From Burkholderiales bacterium (GTDB lineage Bacteria > Pseudomonadota > Gammaproteobacteria > Burkholderiales > Burkholderiaceae_C), in the NCBI GenBank assembly GCA_016213205.1, contig JACRAZ010000060.1, forward strand, positions 1 to 64,000: a stretch of DNA of 64,000 nt, read 5' to 3'. A program made the translations under genes and the position numbers. Of the stretch, positions 7,491 to 15,911 are shown in pieces (positions within the stretch are counted from its first letter, which is position 1; every line of letters starts with the position of its first letter). The notes under the pieces were generated by a model. That model saw only the letters and a list, made by a program, of their open reading frames with translations. It was not told where the DNA came from and ran no database searches.

Positions 7491-8629
7491 AGTACGTCGA
7501 CGAATTCCGCGACGGCACGCTGGCGCGCCAGATCGCCACCCGCATCGCCGCCGAGCTGCAGCCCGGCCGGCGCTACCACTTCATGGAGTTCTGCGGCGGC
7601 CACACGCATGCCATCTCGCGCTACGGCATCGGTGAATTGCTACCGCCCGAAGTACGCATGATCCACGGCCCCGGCTGCCCCGTGTGCGTGCTGCCCATCG
7701 GCCGCATCGACCAGGCCATTGCGCTGGCGATGGAGCACCACGCGATCGTCTGCACCTACGGCGACACGATGCGCGTGCCCGCCTCCAACAGCTTGTCGAT
7801 GATGAAGGCCAAGGCACGCGGGGCCGACATCCGCATGGTGTATTCGGCCGCCGACGCATTGAAGATCGCCCGCGCGCACCCGGATCGGCAGGTGGTGTTC
7901 TTCGCCATCGGCTTCGAAACCACCACGCCGCCCACGGCACTGGTCATCCGCCAGGCCGCCGCGGAAGACCTGGCCAATTTCAGCGTGCTCAGCTGCCATG
8001 TGCTCACGCCCAGCGCCATCACCCACATCCTGCAAAGCCCCGAGGTGCGGCAGTACGGCACCGTGCCGCTGGATGGGTTCATCGGCCCGGCGCACGTCAG
8101 CATCATCATCGGCTCGTTGCCCTACGAGCACTTTGCCGAGGAATACCGCAAGCCGGTGGTCATCGCCGGCTTCGAGCCGCTGGACGTGATGCAGGCCGTC
8201 CTGATGCTGGTGCGCCAGGTGAACGAAGGCCGCTGCGAGGTGGAGAACGAATTCACCCGCGCCGTCACCCGCGAAGGCAACCTCGCCGCGCAGCGCCTGG
8301 TGAGCGAGGTATTCGAGCTTCGCACCCGCTTCGAATGGCGCGGCCTGGGCGAGGTGCCGTACAGCGCGTTGAAGATCCGCCCCGCCTTCGCGCGCTTCGA
8401 TGCCGAGCAGCGCTTTGGCCTCACCTACACGCCCGTGCCCGACCACAAGCAGTGCGAATGCGGCGCCATCCTGCGCGGCGTGAAGCGGCCGGTGGACTGC
8501 AAGCTCTTCGGCACCGTGTGCACGCCCGAGAACCCGATGGGCTCGTGCATGGTGTCGTCCGAAGGCGCCTGCGCGGCGCACTACGCCTACGGCCGTTTCA
8601 AGGACATCCCGGTGGTGGCAGCAACATGA
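7487..8629 (+). CDS. hypD: Fe-S scaffold protein HypD
   Basis: A 380-residue HypD, the iron-sulfur protein that with HypC and HypE assembles the Fe(CN)2CO group. Conserved motifs are FCGGHTHAI (Cys36, His39), GPGCPVC (Cys64, Cys67), GFETTTP around residue 145, and the C-terminal cysteine set CECG, VDCKLFGTVC and GSCM, which binds the [4Fe-4S] cluster. Length and motif order are normal. It overlaps hypC and hypE by four bases each, consistent with coupled translation of a stoichiometric complex. Confidence 0.97.
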   Translation: MKYVDEFRDGTLARQIATRIAAELQPGRRYHFMEFCGGHTHAISRYGIGELLPPEVRMIHGPGCPVCVLPIGRIDQAIALAMEHHAIVCTYGDTMRVPASNSLSMMKAKARGADIRMVYSAADALKIARAHPDRQVVFFAIGFETTTPPTALVIRQAAAEDLANFSVLSCHVLTPSAITHILQSPEVRQYGTVPLDGFIGPAHVSIIIGSLPYEHFAEEYRKPVVIAGFEPLDVMQAVLMLVRQVNEGRCEVENEFTRAVTREGNLAAQRLVSEVFELRTRFEWRGLGEVPYSALKIRPAFARFDAEQRFGLTYTPVPDHKQCECGAILRGVKRPVDCKLFGTVCTPENPMGSCMVSSEGACAAHYAYGRFKDIPVVAAT

Positions 8630-9678
8630 AGAAGGACTACATCCGGCCGCTGGACATCAAACACGGCCGCATCGACATGAACCACGGCGCCGGCGGCCGC
8701 GCCAGCGCGCAGCTGATCGAAGAGCTGTTCCTGCCGGCCTTCGACAACCCCCTGCTGCGCCAGGGCAACGACGGCGCCACGCTGCCGGCCGCCAATGGCC
8801 GGCTGGTGATGAGCACCGATGGCCACGTGATCTCGCCGCTGTTCTTCCCCGGTGGCGACATCGGCTGCCTGGCGGTGCACGGCACGGTGAACGACGTGGC
8901 GGTGATGGGCGCGACACCGCTGTACCTGGCCGCGAGCTTCATCCTCGAGGAAGGCTTTGCGCTGGCCGAGCTGCAACGCATCGTGCAATCGATGGGCGCG
9001 GCCGCGCGCGACGCGGGCGTGGCCATCGTCACCGGCGACACCAAGGTTGTCGAGCAGGGCAAGGGCGACGGCGTGTTCATCACCACCACCGGCGTCGGCG
9101 TGCTGCCCGCGGGCGTGGTGCTCGGCGGCGATCGCGCCCGGCCGGGCGACGTGGTGCTGCTGTCGGGCACGATCGGCGACCACGGCGTGGCGGTGCTCTC
9201 CCAACGCGAATCGTTGGAGTTCGAGACCACGATCGAATCCGACACCGCCGCCTTGCACACCCTGGTGGCCACGATGCTGCAGGCCGCCGGGCGCGACAGC
9301 GGCGCACTGCGCGTGCTGCGCGACCCCACGCGTGGGGGCCTGGCCACCACGTTGAACGAGATCACCCGCCAATCGGGCGTGGGCATGCTGCTGGACGAAG
9401 CCGCCATTCCCGTGCGCGCCCAGGTCGAGGCCGCCTGCGAGCTGCTGGGGCTGGACCCGCTGTACATCGCCAACGAGGGCAAGCTGGTCGCCGTCTGCGC
9501 GCCCGAGGCGGCCGATGCGGTGCTGGCCGCGATGCGGGCCCATCCGCTGGGCCAGCAGGCGCAGCGCATCGGCAGCGTCACCGACGATCCCCAGCGCTTC
9601 GTGCAGATGGCCACCCGCTTCGGCGGCCGCCGCGTGGTGGATTGGCTCAGCGGCGAGCAGTTGCCACGCATCTGCTGA
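8626..9678 (+). CDS. hypE: Carbamoyl dehydratase HypE
   Basis: A 350-residue HypE, which dehydrates a thiocarboxamide on its C-terminal cysteine to a thiocyanate and hands cyanide to the HypCD iron. The protein ends Pro-Arg-Ile-Cys, the essential C-terminal cysteine. The PurM-like ATP-binding domain is visible in MNHGAGGR (about residues 19-26), TDGHVISPLFFPGGDIG (about 65-81) and TGDTKVVE (about 138-145). The start overlaps the hypD stop (ATGA). The carbamoyl donor should be the short HypF. hypX starts two bases after the stop. Confidence 0.97.
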   Translation: MKKDYIRPLDIKHGRIDMNHGAGGRASAQLIEELFLPAFDNPLLRQGNDGATLPAANGRLVMSTDGHVISPLFFPGGDIGCLAVHGTVNDVAVMGATPLYLAASFILEEGFALAELQRIVQSMGAAARDAGVAIVTGDTKVVEQGKGDGVFITTTGVGVLPAGVVLGGDRARPGDVVLLSGTIGDHGVAVLSQRESLEFETTIESDTAALHTLVATMLQAAGRDSGALRVLRDPTRGGLATTLNEITRQSGVGMLLDEAAIPVRAQVEAACELLGLDPLYIANEGKLVAVCAPEAADAVLAAMRAHPLGQQAQRIGSVTDDPQRFVQMATRFGGRRVVDWLSGEQLPRIC

Positions 9679-9680
9679 AC

Positions 9681-11417
9681 GTGCGCATCCTCCTGCTGTC
9701 GCACAGCTTCAACAGCCTGACCCAGCGGCTGTGGGTCGAGCTGCGCGGGCGCGGCCACACGGTGTCGCTGGAGCTGGACATCGCCGATGCCGTCACTGAA
9801 GAAGCCGTGGCGCTGTTCAGGCCCGACGTGGTGCTGGCCCCCTTCCTGAAGCGCCGCATCCCCGAATCGGTGTGGAGCCGGCACCTGTGCCTGGTGGTGC
9901 ACCCGGGCATCGTGGGCGACCGGGGCCCGGCGGCGCTGGACCGCGCGATCCTGCGCGACGAGGCGGCTTGGGGGCTCACCGTGCTGCAGGCGATTGCCGA
10001 TTTCGACGCCGGCCCGGTGTGGGCCAGCGTGGGCTTTCCGATGCGCGGGGCCACCAAGAGCAGCCTGTACCGCGGCGAGGTCACCCAGGCCGCGCTGGCC
10101 GCGGTGCTGCAGGCCCTGGCTCGGCTGCCCGCCGATGCGCCCGCCCCGGCACCGCAGGCCGGCCAGTGGTGGCCCGCGCTGCCGCAGGCCGAGCGGGCCA
10201 TCGACTGGGCCACGATGCCCACCGCCGAGGTGCTGCGCCGCATTCGCTGCGGCGACGGCCACCCCGGCACCGCCGACCGGCTGTTCGAAGCGCCCTGCCA
10301 CCTGTTCGATGCCCACGACGGTGCGGCCGCCGCGACGCGGGTGCCCGGCGGCACCCCCGGCGAACTGATCGCGCGCCGCGGCCCGGCCCTGCTGCGCCGC
10401 ACCGTGGATGGCGCGGTGTGGATCGGCCATGTGCGCCTGGCCGCGCTCGATGCCGAAGGCCTGCCCTCGCTGAAGCTGCCGGCCACGCTGGCCTTCGCCG
10501 AGGCGGCATCCACATTGCCCGAATTGCCCACCCCGCTGGACCGCGCCGACGCCGCCGACTGGGACGAACTGCACTACCGCGAAGCCGGCACCGCCGGTGC
10601 CCGCGTCGGCCTGCTGGCCTTCGATTTCCACAACGGCGCGATGAGCACCCGCCAGTGCGAACGCCTGCGCGACGCGCTGCGCTTCGCCAAGGCACGCGAC
10701 ACGCAGGTGCTGGTGCTGCTGGGCGGTGAAGACTTCTTCTCCAACGGCATCCACCTGAACCTGATCGAGGCCGCCGCGCAGCGCCCGGGCGACAGCGCGG
10801 CCGACGAATCGATGCGCAACATCCAGGCCATGGACGACCTGGTGCTGGAACTGCTCACCACCACCGACCGCCTCACCGTGGCCGCGCTGCGTGGCAATGC
10901 CGGCGCCGGCGGCGTGTTCCTGGCGCTCGCGGCCGATGCGGTGTGGGCCCACGAAGGCGTGGTGCTGAACCCGCACTACAAGAACATGGGCAACCTCTAC
11001 GGTTCGGAGTACTGGAGCTACGTGCTGCCGCGCCGCGTGGGCGCCGAGCGTGCGCGCCAGATCACGCAGGGGCGCCAACCGCTCTCGGCCCCGCAGGCCC
11101 AGGCGCTGGGCCTGGTGGACGAGGTGCTCGCACGCGATGCCCGAGGCTTCGAGGCCGCGCTGCTGCAGCAGGCGCTGGCGCTGGCAGCGCACAATGCACG
11201 GCCGGCGCGCGTGGCGGCCAAGGCGGCCCGGCGCGCCGCCGACGAAGCCGAGCGCCCGCTGCAGGCCTACCGCGACGCCGAACTCGCCCAGATGCACCGC
11301 AACTTCTACGGCTTCGACCCCAGCTACCACGTGGCGCGCTACCACTTCGTGCGCAAGCTGCCGCACGCCTGGACACCGCGCCACCTGGCACTGCACCGAG
11401 AGGGCCGCACCCCGTGA
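9681..11417 (+). CDS. hypX: HypX/HoxX, CO-ligand synthesis from formyl-tetrahydrofolate
   Basis: A 578-residue two-domain HypX. The N-terminal half resembles methionyl-tRNA formyltransferase (N10-formyl-THF binding; LSHSFNSLTQR at the start, HPGIVGDRGPAALD near residue 75, DFDAGPVW near 112). The C-terminal half is an enoyl-CoA hydratase/crotonase-like domain (GGEDFFSNGIHLN near 353, LRGNAGAGGVFLAL near 403). Ralstonia HypX makes the active-site CO from formyl-THF under aerobic conditions, so this gene indicates hydrogenase synthesis in air. I chose the GTG at 9681 because HypX proteins begin with this hydrophobic strand; an in-frame ATG at 9642 would overlap hypE. The stop overlaps the hoxA GTG. 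Confidence 0.94.
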   Translation: MRILLLSHSFNSLTQRLWVELRGRGHTVSLELDIADAVTEEAVALFRPDVVLAPFLKRRIPESVWSRHLCLVVHPGIVGDRGPAALDRAILRDEAAWGLTVLQAIADFDAGPVWASVGFPMRGATKSSLYRGEVTQAALAAVLQALARLPADAPAPAPQAGQWWPALPQAERAIDWATMPTAEVLRRIRCGDGHPGTADRLFEAPCHLFDAHDGAAAATRVPGGTPGELIARRGPALLRRTVDGAVWIGHVRLAALDAEGLPSLKLPATLAFAEAASTLPELPTPLDRADAADWDELHYREAGTAGARVGLLAFDFHNGAMSTRQCERLRDALRFAKARDTQVLVLLGGEDFFSNGIHLNLIEAAAQRPGDSAADESMRNIQAMDDLVLELLTTTDRLTVAALRGNAGAGGVFLALAADAVWAHEGVVLNPHYKNMGNLYGSEYWSYVLPRRVGAERARQITQGRQPLSAPQAQALGLVDEVLARDARGFEAALLQQALALAAHNARPARVAAKAARRAADEAERPLQAYRDAELAQMHRNFYGFDPSYHVARYHFVRKLPHAWTPRHLALHREGRTP

Positions 11418-12934
11418 ACGCCCGCGAAGGCAGCGTCGAAGACCCGCTGGCCACCGGCGAGCCCGAGCTGCCGTGGGTGCTGGTGGTGGACGACGAGCAG
11501 CGCTCGCAGGACGCCATCCGCCGCACGCTGGACGAAGACTTCCGCGTCATCACCGCCAGCAGCGCCGACGAAGCGCGTGAACGCCTGCTGCAGCAGCCGG
11601 TGTCGGTGATCCTGTGCGACCAGCGCATGCCCGGCGTCACCGGCGTCGAGTTCCTGGCCGAGGTGCGCGAGCGCTGGCCCGACGTGGTGCGCATCGTCGT
11701 CTCCGGCTACACCGATGCCGACGACATCATCGACGGCATCAACTCCGCCGGCATCTACCGCTTCGTGCTCAAGCCCTGGGCGCCGGACCACCTGATCGGC
11801 GTGGTGCGCGACGCGGTGGACACCCAAGGCGCGCACCAGGACCTGCAGCGCCTGGACCGCGAGCTGCGCGCCGGCGCCCCGGTGCTGCGGCGCAAGAACG
11901 CCGAGCGCCTGCGCCAGGCCCAAAGCGCCTTCGGCTTCGACCGCATCGAGCGCGCGCCCGGCGGCCCGCTGGATGCCGTGTGCGAGATGGCCGCCCGCTT
12001 TGCACGTTACGACCTGTCGGTGCTGGTGCAGGGTGAATCGGGCACCGGCAAGGAACTGCTGGCACGCGCCATCCACTTCGCCAGCCCGCGCGCCGGCGGG
12101 CCCTTCGTGGTGGAGAACTGCGCGGCGATTCCGGACACGCTGCTCGAATCCGAGCTGTTCGGCCACAAGCGCGGCGCCTTCACCGGCGCCTTCGAAGACC
12201 ACGTGGGCGTGTTCCAGCGCGCCCATGGCGGCACCGTGTTCCTGGATGAAGTGGGCGAAACCTCCCCCGCCTTCCAGGTGCGCCTGCTGCGCGTGCTGCA
12301 GGAAGGCGAGCTGCGTCCCGTGGGCTCCACCCGCGCGGTGCCGGTGGATGTGCGGGTGATCGCCGCCACCCACCGCACGCTGGAAGACGAGGTGCGCGCC
12401 GGCCGCTTCCGCGAAGACCTGTACTACCGGCTGGCCGGCGTCACGCTGACGATGCCGCCGCTGCGCGAACGCATCGCCGATGTGCTGCCGATCGCCCGCC
12501 GCCTGCTCACCGAGGTGTGCACGCAGTTCGGCCTGCCCCCGCAGCGCCTGGCCGACGATGCCTTGAAGGCACTGATGGGCCACGCCTGGCCCGGCAACAT
12601 CCGCGAGCTGCGTAACGAGCTGGCGCGCGCGGTGGCGCTCTCCGCCGGTGAACCTGGCGTGGCCGTGGTGCGCGCGGCCGCCTTCTCGCGCCAGGTGCTT
12701 CACGGGGCCGGATCACCCATGCGGGCGGTTGAGTCCGGCGCCGGCCTGCCCGCCGCGTTGCCCGCCGTGGGCACGCTGGCACAACGGCTGGACGCGATGG
12801 AGGCCGCGATCCTGCGCGAGGCCCTGCTGCGGGCCCAATGGAACAAATCTCAGGTGGCGCGCGAGCTGGGGCTCTCGCGCGGCGGCCTGGCCGCCAAGCT
12901 GGTGCGCCATGGCCTGCGCGAGGGGCGGTCGTGA
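11414..12934 (+). CDS. hoxA: NtrC-family hydrogenase transcription activator HoxA/HupR
   Basis: A 506-residue sigma-54 activator. The receiver domain holds the acidic pocket VVDDE and the phosphorylatable Asp69 in LCDQRMPG. The AAA+ domain has the Walker A motif GESGTGKE, the sigma-54 contact loop GAFTGA and Walker B VFLDEVGE. The C-terminus carries a Fis-type helix-turn-helix (QVARELGLSRGGLAAKL). HoxA/HupR proteins activate hydrogenase operons in their unphosphorylated form and are silenced by the kinase HoxJ/HupT when H2 is absent. The GTG start overlaps the hypX stop by four bases, and the stop overlaps the hoxB GTG in the same way. No sigma-54 promoter was identified in the window. Confidence 0.95.
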   Translation: MNAREGSVEDPLATGEPELPWVLVVDDEQRSQDAIRRTLDEDFRVITASSADEARERLLQQPVSVILCDQRMPGVTGVEFLAEVRERWPDVVRIVVSGYTDADDIIDGINSAGIYRFVLKPWAPDHLIGVVRDAVDTQGAHQDLQRLDRELRAGAPVLRRKNAERLRQAQSAFGFDRIERAPGGPLDAVCEMAARFARYDLSVLVQGESGTGKELLARAIHFASPRAGGPFVVENCAAIPDTLLESELFGHKRGAFTGAFEDHVGVFQRAHGGTVFLDEVGETSPAFQVRLLRVLQEGELRPVGSTRAVPVDVRVIAATHRTLEDEVRAGRFREDLYYRLAGVTLTMPPLRERIADVLPIARRLLTEVCTQFGLPPQRLADDALKALMGHAWPGNIRELRNELARAVALSAGEPGVAVVRAAAFSRQVLHGAGSPMRAVESGAGLPAALPAVGTLAQRLDAMEAAILREALLRAQWNKSQVARELGLSRGGLAAKLVRHGLREGRS

Positions 12935-13944
12935 GCGCGCAACAGCCCACCACCGTGCTCTGGCTGCAATCCGGTGGCTGCGGCGGCTGCAGCATGTCGC
13001 TGCTGTGTGCCGACACGCCGGATTTCCAGCGCCAGCTGCGCACGGCCGGCATCGATCTGCTGTGGCATCCCTCGCTCTCGTTGGACAGCGGCAGCGAACT
13101 CATCGACCTGCTTGAGCGCTGCCTGGATGGCCGCCAGCGCCTGGACGTGCTGTGCGTGGAAGGCGCGGTGCTGCGCGGCCCGCACGGCAGCGGCCGCTTC
13201 CATGTGCTGGCCGGCACCGGGCAGCCGATGATGCGCTGGCTCGAACGCCTGGCCGCGGTGGCGCGCTACGTGGTGGCGGTGGGCAGCTGCGCGGCGTGGG
13301 GCGGCCTCAGCGCCACCGGCGCCAACCCCACCGAGGCCTGCGGCCTGCAGCATGAAGACGAGCGCCCGGGCGGCCTGCTCGGTGCCGCCTATCGCGCCGG
13401 CGGCGGCCTGCCGGTGGTGAACGTGGCCGGCTGCCCCACCCACCCGGGCTGGGTGCTGGACACGCTGATGGCACTGGCCGGCGATGCGCTGCACGCGGCC
13501 GACCTGGACGCCCTGCACCGCCCCCGCTTCTACGCCGACAAGCTGGTGCACCACGGCTGCACCCGCAACGAGTTCTACGAGTTCAAGGCCAGCGCCGAAA
13601 AGCCCTCCGACCTGGGCTGCATGATGGAGCACATGGGCTGCAAGGGCACCCAGGCCCATGCCGACTGCAACACCCGGCTGTGGAACGGCGAAGGCTCCTG
13701 CACCCGCGGTGGTTATGCCTGCGTCAGCTGCACCGAGCCCGGCTTCCAGAACCCCGGCCATGCCTTCGACCGCACGCCCAAGCTCGCCGGCATCCCCATC
13801 GGCCTGCCCACCGACATGCCCAAGGCCTGGTTCGTGGCACTGGCCTCCCTGTCCAAATCCGCCACGCCACGCCGCGTGAAGGACAACGCCACGGCCGACC
13901 ATGTGGTGGTGGCGCCGGCGATAAAACGCACACGGCTGAAGTGA
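12931..13944 (+). CDS. hoxB: Regulatory hydrogenase small subunit HoxB/HupU
   Basis: A 337-residue small subunit of the H2-sensing hydrogenase. It begins directly at the electron-transfer domain, with CGGC at residues 17-20 and no twin-arginine signal peptide, which marks a cytoplasmic sensor rather than an exported enzyme. Further cluster ligands are in VGSCAAWGG, GCPTHPGW, HHGCTRNEF, GCMMEHMGCKG and the C-terminal CVSC region, enough for three Fe-S clusters. The GTG overlaps the hoxA stop. Normally hoxC follows at once, but here 421 bases of repeat-containing DNA intervene. Confidence 0.95.
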   Translation: MSAQQPTTVLWLQSGGCGGCSMSLLCADTPDFQRQLRTAGIDLLWHPSLSLDSGSELIDLLERCLDGRQRLDVLCVEGAVLRGPHGSGRFHVLAGTGQPMMRWLERLAAVARYVVAVGSCAAWGGLSATGANPTEACGLQHEDERPGGLLGAAYRAGGGLPVVNVAGCPTHPGWVLDTLMALAGDALHAADLDALHRPRFYADKLVHHGCTRNEFYEFKASAEKPSDLGCMMEHMGCKGTQAHADCNTRLWNGEGSCTRGGYACVSCTEPGFQNPGHAFDRTPKLAGIPIGLPTDMPKAWFVALASLSKSATPRRVKDNATADHVVVAPAIKRTRLK

Positions 13945-13979
13945 GCCCCTCGCGCATGCGTGTTGTGATGACTGGTGTC

Positions 13980-13994
13980 GGCCCGTTGCGGGCC
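13980..13994. terminator. Hairpin just after hoxB
   Basis: A perfect stem GGCCCG/CGGGCC with loop TTG, followed by TTCGAAAAC. It is nested inside a wider imperfect inverted repeat (GCATGCGTG at 13954-13962 and CACGCATGC at 14010-14018). It could attenuate transcription between hoxB and hoxC; no long T-run is present. Confidence 0.3.
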
Positions 13995-14034
13995 TTCGAA
14001 AACAACAGCCACGCATGCATTGACGGAGCATGCC

Positions 14035-14277
14035 AAGGCCACCGGGTGGCCGACTGCGCTCATGTCCCCCGAGTCGGGCTGCGCCCGCCTCTCCTCCTTG
14101 ACTTCGCTCCGCCGGCCACCCGCCGTCCTTGGCCAGAGCCTGTGATGGCGTGCGCCGACCTGCCAGTGTGGTGCCGGATCAGGACGGTGGGGCGCTTCGC
14201 GGAGCGAAGTAAAGGAGGAGGCGGCGGCCGCAGGCCGACGACGGGGGACATGAGCGGAGTGAAGCGCCCCGGCGGCC
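14035..14277. repeat. Two inverted copies of a roughly 95-bp repeat between hoxB and hoxC
   Basis: The 421-base gap 13945-14365 holds no gene. In it, a unit at about 14035-14123 reappears as its reverse complement at about 14183-14277. The left unit reads through CGCTCATGTCCCCCG, then a GC-rich block, then CTCCTCCTTGACTTCGCTCCGC and CCGTCCTT. The complement of the right unit gives the same series with few changes (TTGACTT against TTTACTT, for example). About 60 bases separate the units, so transcripts could fold into a very long hairpin. The pattern resembles a dispersed intergenic repeat inserted twice rather than a coding or transposase-bearing element. Confidence 0.8.
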
Positions 14278-14365
14278 TGATCTCGCTCACGAGATTGCAC
14301 GCGAGCGATCGGCAGCAACGGGGCGAGAGCCGTCACTGTCAAGGTCCAGCAGTGGTAATCCCCCA

Positions 14366-15823
14366 ATGACCCGCCTGATCGTCGGCCCCTTCAACCGCGT
14401 CGAAGGCGACCTCGAGGTGCAGCTCGACATCGCCGATGGCCAGGTGCGCACGGCCCACGTGGTGGCGCCGATGTACCGCGGCTTCGAGCCCATGCTGCAG
14501 GGCCGCGACCCGATGGATGCGCTGGTGATCGTGCCGCGCATCTGCGGCATCTGCTCGGTCTCGCAATCGGTGGCGGCCGCGCGTGCGCTGGCCGATGCCA
14601 TGGGCCTGGCGCCGCCGCCCAACGGCCGGCTGGCCACGCACCTGATGCTGGCCTGCGAGAACCTGGCCGACCACCTGAGCCACTTCTACCTGTTCTTCAT
14701 GCCCGATTTCACCCGTGCCGTGTATGCCGACCGGCCCTGGCACGCCGAAGCCAGGCGCCGCTTCGACCCGCAAGAGGGCGCCCACCACCGCGAGGCCCTG
14801 GCCGCGCGCCAGCGCTGGTTCACGCTGATCGGCACGCTGGGCGGTCGCTGGCCGCACACCCATGCGCTGCAGCCCGGCGGCAGCACCCGCGCGGTTGAAG
14901 CCGCCGAGCGCCTGCGCCTGCTGGCCAAGCTGCGCGAGATGCGTGATTTCGTCGAGACCACGCTGCTGGGCGCACCGATCGAATCGCTGCTGGGCCTGCA
15001 GACGGCGAATGACCTGCAAGCCTGGGTGGACGCGGCACCGCAGCGCGGCGACCTGCGCTTCTTCCTCGCCATCGCCAACGACCTGGGGCTGCACGCACTG
15101 GGCCGCGGGGCCGCCCGCCTGATGAGTTATGGCGCCTACCCCAGCGAAGACGGCCAGCATGCCTTCGCCCGCGGCGTGTGGCACCAGGCCAGCGGCCAGG
15201 TGGACAGGCTGGACACCACGCAAATCCGCGAAGACCTGCACCACACGCGCCTGGCCGAGCAAGGCGCGCCACGCCACCCGCGCGAGGGCCACACGCAGCC
15301 CGAGCCCGACAAGCCCGGCGCCTACACCTGGAACAAGGCGCCGCGCCTGGCCGGCCATGTGGTGGAAACCGGCGCCATTGCGCGCCAGGTGGTGGACGGC
15401 CAGCCGCTGGTGCGGGCCCTCGTGCAGCAGCACGGCAGCACGGTGGCCACCCGGGTGCTGGCCCGCGTGCTGGAAGTGGCCCGCCTGCTGGAGCTGATGA
15501 CGCAGTGGCTGCGCGCGCTGCAGGACGATGCACCCTACTGCCACACCGCCGCGCTGTCGCCTGTCGCACAAGGCGAAGGCCTCACCGAAGCCGCGCGCGG
15601 CGCCCTGGGCCACTGGGTGAGCCTGCGCGACGGCCGCATCGCGAACTACCAGATCATCGCGCCGACGAGCTGGAACTTCTCGCCGCGCGACGCCGCCGGC
15701 ACCCCCGGCGCGCTGGAAGCCGCGCTGGTGGGCGCGCCGCTGCGCCCCGGCGAAACCACGCCGGTGGCGGTGCAGCACATCGTGCGCTCGTTCGACCCTT
15801 GCATGGTGTGCACGGTGCATTGA
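14366..15823 (+). CDS. hoxC: Regulatory hydrogenase large subunit HoxC/HupV
   Basis: A 485-residue large subunit of the cytoplasmic H2 sensor. The NiFe site cysteines are Cys60 and Cys63 in RICGICSVSQ and the C-terminal FDPCMVC. Positions that are His in catalytic hydrogenases are Asp15 (EGD where the usual motif is EGH) and Gln67, substitutions known from Ralstonia HoxC and typical of the sensor subgroup. The protein ends two residues after the last metal cysteine (Thr-Val-His follows), so there is no C-terminal peptide to cleave and HupD is not needed. Together with HoxB it signals to HoxJ. It is separated from hoxB by inverted repeats. Confidence 0.96.
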   Translation: MTRLIVGPFNRVEGDLEVQLDIADGQVRTAHVVAPMYRGFEPMLQGRDPMDALVIVPRICGICSVSQSVAAARALADAMGLAPPPNGRLATHLMLACENLADHLSHFYLFFMPDFTRAVYADRPWHAEARRRFDPQEGAHHREALAARQRWFTLIGTLGGRWPHTHALQPGGSTRAVEAAERLRLLAKLREMRDFVETTLLGAPIESLLGLQTANDLQAWVDAAPQRGDLRFFLAIANDLGLHALGRGAARLMSYGAYPSEDGQHAFARGVWHQASGQVDRLDTTQIREDLHHTRLAEQGAPRHPREGHTQPEPDKPGAYTWNKAPRLAGHVVETGAIARQVVDGQPLVRALVQQHGSTVATRVLARVLEVARLLELMTQWLRALQDDAPYCHTAALSPVAQGEGLTEAARGALGHWVSLRDGRIANYQIIAPTSWNFSPRDAAGTPGALEAALVGAPLRPGETTPVAVQHIVRSFDPCMVCTVH

Positions 15824-15911
15824 CTGAGATGAAACCCCCACGCTCACTGCGTTCGCTGCCCCCCGAGGGGGCGCTCAGTACCTTCGGAACGGCCGGGCGG
15901 TACTGAGATGA
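15823..15911. repeat. REP/MITE-like palindromic insert between hoxC and hoxJ
   Basis: Between the hoxC stop and the hoxJ start lies a GC-rich palindromic element. It contains a CCCCCGAGGGGG palindrome near 15860-15871 and a perfect 9-bp inverted repeat (15874-15882 and 15899-15907). The 10-base word ACTGAGATGA occurs at both ends (15823-15832 and 15902-15911), as a target-site duplication would. Removing one copy plus the insert leaves the hoxJ ATG five bases after the hoxC stop, a normal operon junction. The right palindrome arm abuts the hoxJ ATG and could hide its ribosome site. Confidence 0.8.

Noticed and set aside
8637-11396. A 919-codon minus-strand frame opposite hypE and hypX
   Set aside because: It is a frame shadow of hypE/hypX with no domain features or ribosome site.
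13945-14365. A transposase gene inside the hoxB-hoxC gap
   Set aside because: No open frame of useful length or transposase motif exists there; only inverted repeats.
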